Positions 49,876 through 59,422 of a DNA stretch of 64,000 bases are shown piece after piece. The notes under the pieces are model-generated. The model did not search any database. It worked only from the letters and a program-made list of their open reading frames with translations, and was not told where the DNA came from. The stretch is from the NCBI GenBank assembly GCA_037179335.1, contig JAKZHN010000027.1:124001-188000 (forward strand). The letters are read 5' to 3'. The stretch comes from Cyclaneusma minus. Taxonomy: Eukaryota > Ascomycota > Leotiomycetes > Marthamycetales > Marthamycetaceae. Each line of letters begins with the position of its first letter. The stretch's first letter is position 1. Made by a program: the position numbers and the translations under genes.

Positions 49876-51497
49876 ACCATCTTCATTACTGAAACTGAAC
49901 ACCCTCACCAGTGAAGCTCGCCCAAAAAAGAGCGCCGTAGTCTCTAGTTCCGTTCCAGCCCCGAAGTACTACAAGACCTGGTCATCACGGGTCTTGGTTC
50001 AGACATTCCGCCCAAATTGCAGTACCGTAGCCTCATGAACGGAACGCTGAGCAGCGGCAAGGCCGTCGATCCCGTGCCAATCCAGCCATTTCCCGCTCCG
50101 ACTTCCGCTGGTTCCAAGGCCCATGTGAAGGTAAGCAACTTCACCTCTTTTTTCACACATGAGGTCGAAGCTCTTGACTAACCATCAACAGAACGTCGCG
50201 CATGACAAGATGCGAAATACCAGTGTTCCCAAGAATGGCATGGCGAAGTCCAAAGTAAGCAACTTCACACTCGGACTTGAACTTCAAGACTGACCTTGAA
50301 TAGCCCGGGCGCAACAAGAAGACTCCCGCCGAGAAGAAATCTGACAAACCCGTGGTAAGCTACTTCACACTTGAATCTGGTGTTCTTCACTAATCATCAT
50401 CAGGCTGTCACCGAGACGATTCCCTTCGACTCCCTGCCCAAGACCAACCAGTTCGTCTACAAACACGCCTTCAACTTCGTCAGATCACTCTACATCTCCC
50501 ATACACTATTAGTGACCATGGGCGATGACAATGTGCAGAAGTGGCTCGCACTCGGCAGCAACCTCCGCAGCGCACTCACTACCAACCCAGCCGCGGTCGC
50601 ATTCTTTTCCAAGCTGGAGATAGTCATCGTCCTCAACTTCCAGGTGTTCAGCAGGGCCAGTGTGATAGGCATGGAAAGATACTTGCTCCAGAATCTAGCT
50701 GCGATTCACGAATTCCAGATGTACGCAAAGAGAGTCAAGGTCATCATCCAGCACCCCGCCAAATCTCTCCGTGATGGCACCAAGAATTCATGAACCACTC
50801 GCAGGACTTGATGACACGCGTTGGAAATGCTATATCAACAATATTATCAAGATAGGCTACTGGATGACTGCCTACTGCATTAGCAATGCTAACATTATTT
50901 TAGATAGAGTTTCTGGTCATGGGTGAAATTGACAAAGGCTCCGCTAAGGAGCTTTTTCGACTTGAGATGGCTGGTAACGCTGTTATTGGAGAGACTCTTG
51001 GCAAACTCTCGAAGGCAAAAGATACCTGGCGCAAGGAGCTGATGACTGAGGGTGTGCTTCCTGCCTGCATCGACATCCTTCTCAGGCACCACTTCGTGGA
51101 GTTCTACTACCCCAAGTTGAATCATGCAAACATCCGGGGCCTTGTTGAGATCTTGGGAGAATACAAGTCGCTCAAGAGTCTCGAGGTGGTGATCAAGTCA
51201 GATGTCCTTAGTGAAGCCGAGATGGAGTCGGGCCTACCATTTTACGCTCTCAAGTTCACCGACTGGGTACTTACTTTAGTAGAGAATGTCGAAGCTTACG
51301 AGGCACCCCCTGAGTGCATCAGATACTTGGATGCTCGGTGGGATCGACATTTGCGCTTCTTGGAGAACAAGGGCATGAAATCGGAGAACACTAGAGCCGT
51401 CGGCGCTCAGAAGGTTGATGACCAGAAGAACACTGTTACGGAGAAGGAGGCCGTCAATGAGAAGGGTGTTGGCGGAACGGATGCGAGGAACGTCTAA
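49876..51497 (+). pseudogene. Array family copy A, disrupted
   Basis: Exon 1 (about 49,876-50,130) reads SAVVSSSVPAPKYYK, then shifts frame to DLVITGLGSDIPPKLQYRSL. A few bases are missing near 49,977 and no ATG precedes it. Three 5' introns follow (50,131-50,191; 50,255-50,303; 50,355-50,403), all starting GTAAGC(A/T)ACTTCAC and bounding mini-exons of 63 and 51 nt. The main exon is open from 50,404 to a TGA at 50,791-50,793 (AVTETIPFDSLPK...SLRDGTKNS). Family homology resumes at about 51,099 (FYYPKLNHANIRGLVEILGE) and runs to 51,497. About 300 nt between 50,785 and 51,098 is foreign to the other copies. A shorter protein from an internal ATG (for example 50,919) is possible. Confidence 0.7.
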
Positions 51498-51744
51498 TCG
51501 GAGAAACTTGCGATAATTTTGGACCGGCTTTAGGCAACGGGAATCTGCCTCGGGCATCGTGCCTTTACCTTGAGCATTGCCCGCTTCCTTCATCTGGTTT
51601 TTTGGCAGATATGTTGTCTATCTCGAAGAGTTCCCCATAAAAATATTCCTGCCTTGGCTGCCAAATGTGATTTGTAGTACCGTGATGTATATACCACCAG
51701 GGCTCCTGCTTTTACATTTTCATTTTCGTCGAGACACTCTCCGA

Positions 51745-52187
51745 ACACGGATCGCTTAAAATCTTGAATTTGATTCTCCGACCCGACGTTCTCACTGATA
51801 ATGAGATTGAGGCTGCGCTGTCTCTCTATGCACTTGGTTTTTACCCATTGGGCATTGACATTCGTCGAGAAGAGTAACGGGGTCAATGAGGAATACTCCG
51901 CACCGCCAGGTGCGATCCAATACCTGGATAGGCGTTGGAACCGTTACTGCCGATTGATGAGGATGAGGGAAGCCGAGGCGAAGAAGGCCGGAGTGAAGGC
52001 ACCCCTGGGTGCCGAGAAGTCTGCTGCTGAGCAGATGCGCGGCAACGGGAGGATTGTGGATAGAAAGGCAGTCAAGAAGGCCGGAATTGATCCGAGAGAT
52101 CTGACAGACGCTTTTGGAACATGGAGTTGCTGGCAAAAAAAGCCTACCTTAGGCATTAGCTCGTTTATCTTGCCCCTTGGCAGATAG
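51745..52187 (+). pseudogene. Array family C-terminal stub (copy A')
   Basis: SLKILNLILRPDVLTDNEIE then AALSLYALGF in one frame, followed one base out of frame by THWALTFVEKSNGVNEEYSA and PPGAIQYLDRRWNRYCRLM, corresponds to SLKSLEVVLKSDILGEKEIE...YLDKRW of the intact copies. The shift is one extra T in a T run at about 51,837-51,842. No N-terminal half, promoter or intron block precedes it. Confidence 0.7.
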
Positions 52188-52758
52188 TGGTTTTCTAATA
52201 CAACGCGTTCTCTTTTAGTCTAGCTGACTTACGAAATTTGATAGGATAGTAATTTCTCCGGGTTTATTCATATATCAGACTCCCAAGAGATACAGCGTCA
52301 CATCAAGCCGTACACAAACCTGTTTTACAGTATCGAAGAATAATTTTCTCAACCGATTTGAATGATTCTAGTCATCCCCCAAAAGCTGTCATCAGCACCG
52401 TTTTGAACCCGCCGAAGGTTGCTCAACTACCCTAGGTATACCAGGCTCACTTTCCCGCCTTTTACAACTTCAAATCTGAATCTCGTTCGCTTAATATTTA
52501 GCAAAAAAATGTTTCTGTCGCCTGGCGAGGCGAATCGGACTCTCTAGCGGAGCACTAGAGTGCTCAAATACCACATGGGCTCCTCTTTCTACCCTTCTTC
52601 CTCTTCCTCTTTCTATACTTTCGAAAATTCCATACCGTCGTTTTCGAAGATTGCTCAAATTCACACGATATATCAAACCACGAATCCTATCAAACCTCCT
52701 TCACAACAATACCCATCAGCTACTTCAGAGTAACTCGATACTCATTTTCACTTCAAAG
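52188..52758 (+). promoter_or_regulatory. Upstream region of array copy B with ADE8-tail fossil
   Basis: In order: a TTTTGAACC(C/G)(G/C)CC motif at 52,401, a decayed ADE8 3' tail at about 52,431-52,472, CGCTTAATATTTAGC, CTAGCGGAGC at 52,544-52,553 and CAAATACCAC at 52,565, then a C/T-rich leader. The same elements in the same order precede copies C and D. The TATA site is weaker here. Confidence 0.6.
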
Positions 52759-54036
52759 ATGTCATCCACCACCTTCAACCCCCAGGTGAAGTACAGCGCG
52801 GTTGTCTCTGGCGCCGCCCCGGCCCCAAAGCTTTACAAGACAACTGTCGGAGAAGTCGCAGTCTGTGGCTTAGGACCCGATGTCCCATCTCATCTGAAGT
52901 TTCGCAGCTTGGCGAACAGAACCCTCTACGGCGGAAAGCCAATCAACATTGCGCCCATCCAGCCACTCCCCGCGGCTGATCCTCTTGCCGGTCCTCAGAA
53001 CAAGAAGGTCTTGGGCAAGGTAGCAACTTCACCTTTTCAAAATTGCGGTCGGAGCTCTTGACTGACAATTAGTAGAGCGTTGCGCAGGAAAAGAAGATCC
53101 GTAGTACCGGTGCTCTGATCAGGAATGGCGTAGCCATCAAGCCCAAAGTAAGCAACTTCACACCTGAACTTGAAGTATCTAACTAACAATCCATAGGCTA
53201 TGGACACCACCCCGATCATCTCCTACAATGCCGTTCCCACCGATGTCCAAAAGATCAGGTACGAGCATTCCTTCCAGTCCGTCAAGCAGGAACGTCCCGC
53301 TTTCCATAGCATCTTGGTCAACATGGACGAAAAGAAGGTCTGGATTTCTTTCGCCGATCTTCCTTACAGCACTACCATCCTGACTGAGTCCGCCTGCGCA
53401 TTTTTCGAGAAGTTGGAGGTCGTCGTGAACCTCACTTTCAGGACCTTCACCAAGCAAGTCGCGAAAGGCAATGACCGATACCTCCTGCAGAGCCTCGACG
53501 CTATAGAATTTCTGGAAACGCGTGCACAAAAGGTGATTGTGAACCTCACCTTTCCGACGAAGAGCCTTCGCATCGATGAGACCAAGTACTATTGGCCTCG
53601 CATCAATCACGCCAATATTCGGAATCTAGCCGACATCCTGTCTCAGTACAAGGCCATCCAAAGCTTGGACCTGGTGCTGGAATCGGATGTCTTGGGCGAG
53701 AAGGAGGTTGAGAGTGCGCTCCCGTTCTAATCTCTTCCATTCACGGACTGGCGCCTTATTTTTGTGTTCACGGAGGGTGGCATGACTGAAACGCGCCCTG
53801 CACCTGAAGACTGCATTGCATACTTGAACAGACGCTACATCGGCTACCGCAGGTACACGGAGATGAGGGCTGTCGACGTGAAGAAGAAGGCTGTCACTGG
53901 TGGAGAGAAGAAGGCCGTCGTGGGAAGAGAGAAGGCTGTCATAGGTGAAGACAAGAAGGCGGCCACTGGTGAAGAGAAGAAGGCCGCTGTCGGTGGACAG
54001 ACAAATCCCGTCGCTGGAAAGGATCTGAAGGCCTGA
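52759..54036 (+). pseudogene. Array family copy B, nonsense-truncated
   Basis: Exons 52759-53019, 53076-53147 and 53197-53730; introns 56 nt (donor GTAGCAACTTCAC, one A short) and 49 nt (GTAAGCAACTTCACAC). The open frame gives 288 aa from MSSTTFNPQ and ends at TAA 53728-53730, where copies A, C and D have Tyr (PFY). The same frame continues to 54036 as SLPFTDWRLIFVF, then APEDCIAYLNRRY and a Lys-rich tail with the repeat EKKAVVG/EKKAVIG/EKKAATG. A single C-to-A change (TAC to TAA) therefore removes about 100 residues. It may still make the 288-aa product. Function unknown. Confidence 0.75.
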
Positions 54037-54632
54037 ATGGCCGTCAAGGTCTGATTTGAGCGACCGCGCGAGCGTTTCTGCGTTGATTTTCCCTACGGGA
54101 ATCTGACATCTGCGTCGAGCATTAGCTGGATCTTCTAGCTTTCAGCGGAGTGTTACAGGTGTAGATCTGTCTCAAACTTCGAAGACTTTCCCATAAAACA
54201 TTTCTTGCTTACCTGCGAAGTGTGAATTGTAATGCGTTCTGGCATAATTTAATAACCGATTAAATGTTCACAATTGCCTATCATACTTGTTTTAAATAGC
54301 TTTGAATACTCCTGAGAGTTTCGGATCTTCTTGCCTGTATTTCGAAGATTTTCGAAGATTTTGGACACTCCAGTGAGTCCGTATAGCATAAAGTATAGCG
54401 GGAAGACCTTGGTTACGACATTTCTCGCAAATCGAGCGATATTTCAAAATCCAGGCCTTTGAGATGGGCTTCCCTCTTTCCAGAAACCGTCACCAGCTTT
54501 CCGTGTTTTTGAACCCCCCAAGATGCCCTCTGTTTAGCTTTTACCGTCCCACGTGATATATATTATTTTCGGCCATCGGGTATGCCTACCTTACTTCCAT
54601 ATCTCTTACTTATCTCAGCAAACAATTATCAA
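54037..54632. other. Spacer between copies B and C
   Basis: Holds the 3' flank of copy B (CCCATAAAACATTTCTTGC, also seen in altered form after copies A and C), a TTTTTGAACCCCCCAAGATG motif at 54,507, and an ADE8 3'-tail fossil at about 54,576-54,619. Confidence 0.55.
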
Positions 54633-54720
54633 CCGCTAAGCGATTAGCGAGGAGAACTAGCGGTCGCTAAACTTAGCGGAGCGCCAGGGTCTTTATAAAC
54701 CACCATAGAATCTCCTCTTC
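54633..54720 (+). promoter_or_regulatory. Promoter of array copy C with TTAGCG cluster and TATA box
   Basis: Five TTAGCG/CGCTAA-type sites within 50 nt (CGCTAAGCGATTAGCG, CTAGCGG, CGCTAAAC, TTAGCGGAGC), then TTTATAAACCACC at 54,692 and a C/T-rich leader. Copy D has the same arrangement, so the cluster is a candidate activator site. Confidence 0.6.
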
Positions 54721-54909
54721 CCTCTTCCTCCTTCCATATCTCGAAGCTCGTTGTCTCGCGGCACCCGACTTTCACCAACTACCAGACCTTCGAAAACCCT
54801 CCGCGAGTTCTCTTATACTGCGCACTCCACAACCTGCGCACTCCACCCAAATCTCCATCAACACCAAGTACCCAGGTCCCAGTCACCGGCAAACGTTCTC
54901 TGTTTTGCA

Positions 54910-56117
54910 ATGGCTTGTTCCACCAAGAACCAGGTTCATCAATGGGGCGCAGTCGTTCCACTCCCGACATTCTACAAAACCAAGGATGGTGATGTTGCCG
55001 TTGCCGGACTGGGATCTGACGTCCCAGCCAAACTCAAATTCCGAAGCTTGATGAATGGCACCCTTCGCGACGGCAAGGCCATTACTCCCACCGTCTTGCA
55101 ACCTCTTCCAGCGGTGGCTTCGACTGCTGGCAAGGAAGCTCCTATGAAGGTGAACAGCTTCACACCTGAGATTGAAGTTTGTAACTGACCAATAATAGGC
55201 TCTGACTCCTGTCAAGAAGACTACCAATGCCCATGCGCCGGTCAAAAAGGTCCAGAATAAGCCCATGGTAAGCAACTTCACCATCTTCGAAGCCAATGTT
55301 TTAAACTGACCAATACTAGGTTGAGATCAAGACCATCTCGTTCGATACCGTTCCCGAGACCACCACCAAGCTCACCTACGAGCACACATTCAGTAGCGTT
55401 GCTTATCACAAGCACGCTTCCCGTGCCATTCTGATCACAGTCAACGAGACGAACGTCCAGCAATGGATCGCTCTCGACGGACTCACTCCCAACACCGACA
55501 CCACGCACCCTGGCGCAGTTGCTTTCTTTTCCAAACTGCAAGTCCACATCAAGCTCAACTTCGAGGTTTTCGGCAAGCCTGGTTCCAAAGGCTCCGACAA
55601 GTATCTCCTCGAAGCTCTCGGAAAGATCGATATCTTCAAGCGATTTGCGCAAAACATCAAAGTCACCCTCACATTTCCCGACAAGAATGTGCGCATGGAC
55701 ATGGACAAAGAAGGCCGCTACTTTCCCAAAGTCAATTTTGCGAACGTGCGCGGTTTGGTCGATGTCCTCTCTGAGTACCAGTCGCTGAAGAGTTTGGAAG
55801 TTGTTCTGAAATCGGATATCCTTGGAGAGAAGGAGATTGAGAATGCCATGCCCTTCTACGCCCTGCCTTTTACCGAATGGTACCTGACTTTTGAAGTCCG
55901 TTTGGGCGATGCGACGGAGGTGCGTAAGGCCCCTGCAGTATGGGTGGAATTCTTGGATAAACGGTGGGAACGCTATTGCAAGTTGATGGCGAGAAGAACC
56001 GAGAAGTACAAGAAGCGTGACGTTGCGAAGGATGATGCTCAGAAGAAGAACGTGATTGAGAAGAAGCCTGGCGCTAAGCAGGCTCTCAATGGAAAGGCGG
56101 TGGTGAAGCTCCAATGA
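54910..56117 (+). CDS. Array family copy C, intact uncharacterised protein (368 aa)
   Basis: Exons 54910-55149, 55199-55267 and 55320-56117; introns of 49 nt (GTGAACAGCTTCACAC) and 52 nt (GTAAGCAACTTCACC), all phase 0. The 23-residue middle exon is basic (ALTPVKKTTNAHAPVKK). Domain 1 (residues 1-80) has the family core P.FYKT..GD.AVAGLGSDVP, LKFRSLMNGTL and GKAI.P...QPLPA. Domain 2 (about 104-335) has PGAVAFFSKLQVHIKLNF, FPKVNFANVRGLVDVLSEYQ, SLKSLEVVLKSDILGEKEIE, FYALPFTEW and a Trp-containing FLDKRWERY, followed by a Lys-rich tail. No signal peptide, membrane span or known catalytic motif is seen, so a soluble, possibly nuclear or cytosolic protein is inferred. I do not recognise the family. 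Copy D conserves the whole layout. Confidence 0.82.
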
Positions 56118-56662
56118 TCTGATGATCAGATCTGAGCGTATTGGTCTTAGACCAAGTGTTGGCATTGACGATTTGCTTTCGGAACCAGCTGGTACATACA
56201 ACGAGCCGGTTCTGATTAATCATTCGGAATCAGCTGCTTTATTACGCTCCTGAGCGATGCGAATGCAAGGAATTTTTTATGAAAATATGCCGCCTTCAGT
56301 TGTGAAATGTAATGATACGCTTAGGATCCGGTTCCGACTAAAACACTGGGATCAGACACATATATTTCAGATGAAGTCTCCAAAGTCAGAATCAAGTCGT
56401 ATCTAAGCTTGTAAAAAAAATGTTTCATTCTCCAATCTTCTCCAGCCGCCTTGGCGGGCGTGTCTAATAAATCGTATATGTTTAAGATAGGATCATCCAC
56501 CCTCCAAAAGCTGGTAATAGCTTGTCTTCAGAGTCCCCAAACACCCCCTTTCTACCGCCAATAATTATTCCTGGGTATTACTTCCCTTATCCTCAGTTCC
56601 CGTTCTTTGCTCTCACAACTTCAAATCTAAATCCTCGCTTAATATCGAGCGAGCAATTTTGC
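56118..56662. other. Spacer between copies C and D
   Basis: Contains the 3' flank of copy C, a GAGTCCCCAAACACCCC motif at 56,531 (counterpart of GAACCCCCCAA in the other units) and an ADE8 3'-tail fossil at about 56,571-56,623 ending CACAACTTCA. Confidence 0.55.
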
Positions 56663-56740
56663 AGGCGCTAAGCGAATTAAAAGCGAGCGGGCTAAGACTT
56701 AGCGGAGCAGCAGTGTCTTTATATACCACCTAAACTCCTC
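56663..56740 (+). promoter_or_regulatory. Promoter of array copy D
   Basis: CGCTAAGCG, AAGCGAGCGGGCTAAG and TTAGCGGAGC (56,699-56,708), then CTTTATATACCACC at 56,718 and a C/T-rich leader, in the same order as copy C. Confidence 0.6.
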
Positions 56741-56914
56741 TTTCCACCTCCTCTCTTCCCTTTCTCATACTTTTCAAGCAACAACTACCAAGTACCCACC
56801 TTGAAATCACACACCTTCACATCCAGCAACGTCTCCCAGAGATTTACGTCCAGCCAACCAACATCATCACCTCCTTAGTCGAGAAACATCATTCTCATCG
56901 AGTCATCAACCAAA

Positions 56915-58095
56915 ATGTCTGCAAGCTGGAGCGCAGTGGTTTCTGGCGCAATGCCTGCGCCCAAAGTTTACAAGACGGCCACTGGGGCAATTGCCGTTGC
57001 TGGCATGGGCCCAGATGTTCCAGCCCACCTCAAATACCGATCACGCATGAATGGCACGTTACATGATGGCAAGGCCGTGAACCCCATCCTCGTTCAAAGG
57101 CTTCCAGCTGCCGCGACTTCCGCCGATGTCCTTGCCAAGAACACGAACGCCCCTGGAAAGGTAAGCAATTTCACACTTAGACTTGAACTTGAATTTCTTG
57201 ACTGACCGCAAATAGGTCCCCATCGTGAACGCCAAGAAGACTGTCGCTGCTTCCAATAGGAAGCGTCCGAGCAAGGTCCAGGTAGGCAACTTCACACCCG
57301 AAGGCGATGTTCGTAACTAACCAAAATACCTAGGTCAAGCACCCTGTCATTCCTTTCGACGCAATTCCCAAGACCATTCAGAAGTTCACGTATGAGCACA
57401 GCTTCCAGTCCAGCTTGGAGATGCCCGCTGGTCGCGTCTTGCTAGTGAAGCTGGACAACACGAACACTCAGAACTTCATCACATTTGCCGGTGCCCCCCA
57501 CGACCCTCAAGTCTCCAGGCCCGCTGTCATATCATTCTTCAGCAAGTTCCATGCTGTCATAACCTTGGACTTCAAGGTCTTCGACAAGCCCGGGATCAAA
57601 GGAAGTGACCGTTCCCTCTTGCAACACCTTGATGCCCTTGAGGTGTTGACCAAGTTCTGTCAGAACTTGAAGGTCGTCCTCTCGCTTCCGGACAAGCACT
57701 TACGCCTCGATGACAAGAAGCATTACCATCCCAAGTTCAATTACTCCAATGTCCGCGCCCTTGTGAACATCCTTGGGAAGTACCAGAGCATCAAGAACCT
57801 GGAAGTGGTGCTGAAATCAGACATCCTGGGTGCAGCTGAAGTTGAATTTGCCGTGCCCTTCTATGAGCTGGCCTTCACTCAATGGAAGCTCACCTTTGAG
57901 ATACACCAAGGAGAAGAGATCGAAATCCATGAGGCCCCCGAGAAGTGGATCTCCTTCTTGGATAAGCGCTGGTCGAGCTACTCCCGTTACATGAGAAGGA
58001 AAGCCATGGAGTCGGAGGTTGCACCCAAGAAGCCCGTCGCTGGCAAGACAGACATTGAGAAGAAGGCCGTTACTGCTGCGAAGGAGCGCAGTTGA
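56915..58095 (+). CDS. Array family copy D, intact uncharacterised protein (357 aa)
   Basis: Exons 56915-57160, 57216-57281 and 57334-58095; introns of 55 nt (GTAAGCAATTTCACAC) and 52 nt (GTAGGCAACTTCACAC), phase 0, with CTGAC/CTAAC branch sites. Residues 1-82: SAVVSGAMPAPKVYKT, IAVAGMGPDVPAHLKYRS, MNGTLHDGKAV. The 22-residue middle exon is basic (AKKTVAASNRKRPSK). The C-terminal domain has PAVISFFSKFHAVITLDF, YSNVRALVNILGKYQSIK, NLEVVLKSDILGAAEVEF, FYELAFTQW and FLDKRWSSYSRYMRR. The ATG (AACCAAAATGTCT) is the first after the leader. Clear paralogue of copy C; spacing from it is 2.0 kb. Function unknown. Confidence 0.82.
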
Positions 58096-58596
58096 AGGCC
58101 CAAATGAATACTTACTGTGGCTGCTGAGCTTCGCTGCGTTGTTCTGCTAGAAGCAAGGCTGACTTTTAAGGGCTGACCTCTGGGCGCTAACTAGCGCATC
58201 ACTGGCAAGGTTCTTCGGGACGGGAAGGGGGCGAAGGTCTGGTCTGAGAGGCCCGACACTGAGCGCAGATTTTGGAACATTCTTGACTGCGGGAAGCTGC
58301 GCTAGGTACCAGGTACATAACAGCTGCGGCTGCTTCATCTTGCTATTTAGCAGATGTGTGTTTCTACAACGCGTTTTCTTCAAAACTAACTGACCCGTGC
58401 ATTATAATGCTATGCAATGTAACTGTGGAGTCCGAAGTTCGTATCCGTACACTAGACGAAGATGCTCTGCATACGGGGCAGATCTCGAATTCTCAAAAAG
58501 GTGAAATCTTGCGGAATATGCGCTTACCCACCCTCTAAATGCTTCAGCAGTCACTAGCCGTATTTTTGAACCCCCCAAACGCCCCTTAACCTCCCA
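58096..58596. other. 3' flank of copy D and orphan array-unit fragment
   Basis: Downstream sequence of copy D, then TTTTTGAACCCCCCAAACGCC at 58,564, the same motif that starts the upstream region of copies B and C. Here no family gene follows; the sequence continues into the real ADE8 3' end. Confidence 0.6.
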
Positions 58597-58609
58597 GGGT
58601 ATACCCACC

Positions 58610-59422
58610 TCACTTCCTCGCCTCACCTCTCTCCCTCCTCTCCTCCCACAACTTCACGACCGCCAGCCCCGTCCCCGTAACAATCAACTCATGCTCCACA
58701 CGATGCATCGCCTCCTCCAAATCCCCCAAACTCTCAATCCGCCTCCCCTTTCCCTCCCCCTCCACCGTCCCCTCCTCCACCTGCACCTCCCTAACCACAA
58801 TCGGCTCCCCCCTATCCACCTCCTCAATAACATAATGCACCATAACCCCCGTCCGCATCTTCTCACTCGCGCCCCTCTCCAATTCCCCCTTTTCAAAATC
58901 CCTCCACGCCCGCCCAATCGCATCCGCCCCATCATATTTCCCCGGCAACGCAGGATGCAAATTTATAACCGGCACGCCCGCCTCTCGCATCGGCCTCAAG
59001 AAATCCTTGCTCACGATGTGCATCCAGCCCGCACAGACCACCAAATCCGGCCTCTCCCCTCCATGTTCCGCATCAGGTCCACCTAGCACCAATTTCGCCA
59101 AATCAGCATCGTATTTCTCGCGCGCTGACTGCTTTTCGGAGGAGGACAGGGGCGGTGCGCCTTTTTTGGGGAGGTAGTTGCCGGAAACGAGGTTGTGGTA
59201 GCTGGTGGGGATGGAGGCGGTGCGGGCGCGGGCGAGGCCGTAGGCGTCTTTTTTGTTGCTGATGACGTGGATTATGCGGCACGAGGGGAGGAGGCCGGAT
59301 GAGCAGGCGTCAATGAGGGCTTGGAGGTTGGAGCCGTTGCCGGAGATGAGGACGGTGATTTTGGTGGGGGGTGGGCTGTGGCAGGCGGGGATGGGGTCGG
59401 GGGTTGTGGAGGAGGATGACAT
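58610..59422 (-). CDS. ADE8: Phosphoribosylglycinamide formyltransferase (GAR transformylase)
   Basis: A single exon encodes 270 aa. It transfers a formyl group from 10-formyltetrahydrofolate to GAR, the third step of de novo purine synthesis; fungi use a stand-alone enzyme for this. The phosphate-binding segment is VLISGNGSNLQAL (residues 24-36). The catalytic block VINLHPALPGKYDG (152-165) includes Asn154 and His156. The folate-side acid is Asp203 in EEVDRGEPIV. The N-terminus is slightly extended by a Ser/Pro stretch. The coding region uses many C-rich codons. Its last 15 or so codons and the 20 bp beyond are the source of the decayed repeats upstream of array copies B, C and D. Confidence 0.93.
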   Translation of the reverse strand: MSSSSTTPDPIPACHSPPPTKITVLISGNGSNLQALIDACSSGLLPSCRIIHVISNKKDAYGLARARTASIPTSYHNLVSGNYLPKKGAPPLSSSEKQSAREKYDADLAKLVLGGPDAEHGGERPDLVVCAGWMHIVSKDFLRPMREAGVPVINLHPALPGKYDGADAIGRAWRDFEKGELERGASEKMRTGVMVHYVIEEVDRGEPIVVREVQVEEGTVEGEGKGRRIESLGDLEEAMHRVEHELIVTGTGLAVVKLWEERRERGEARK

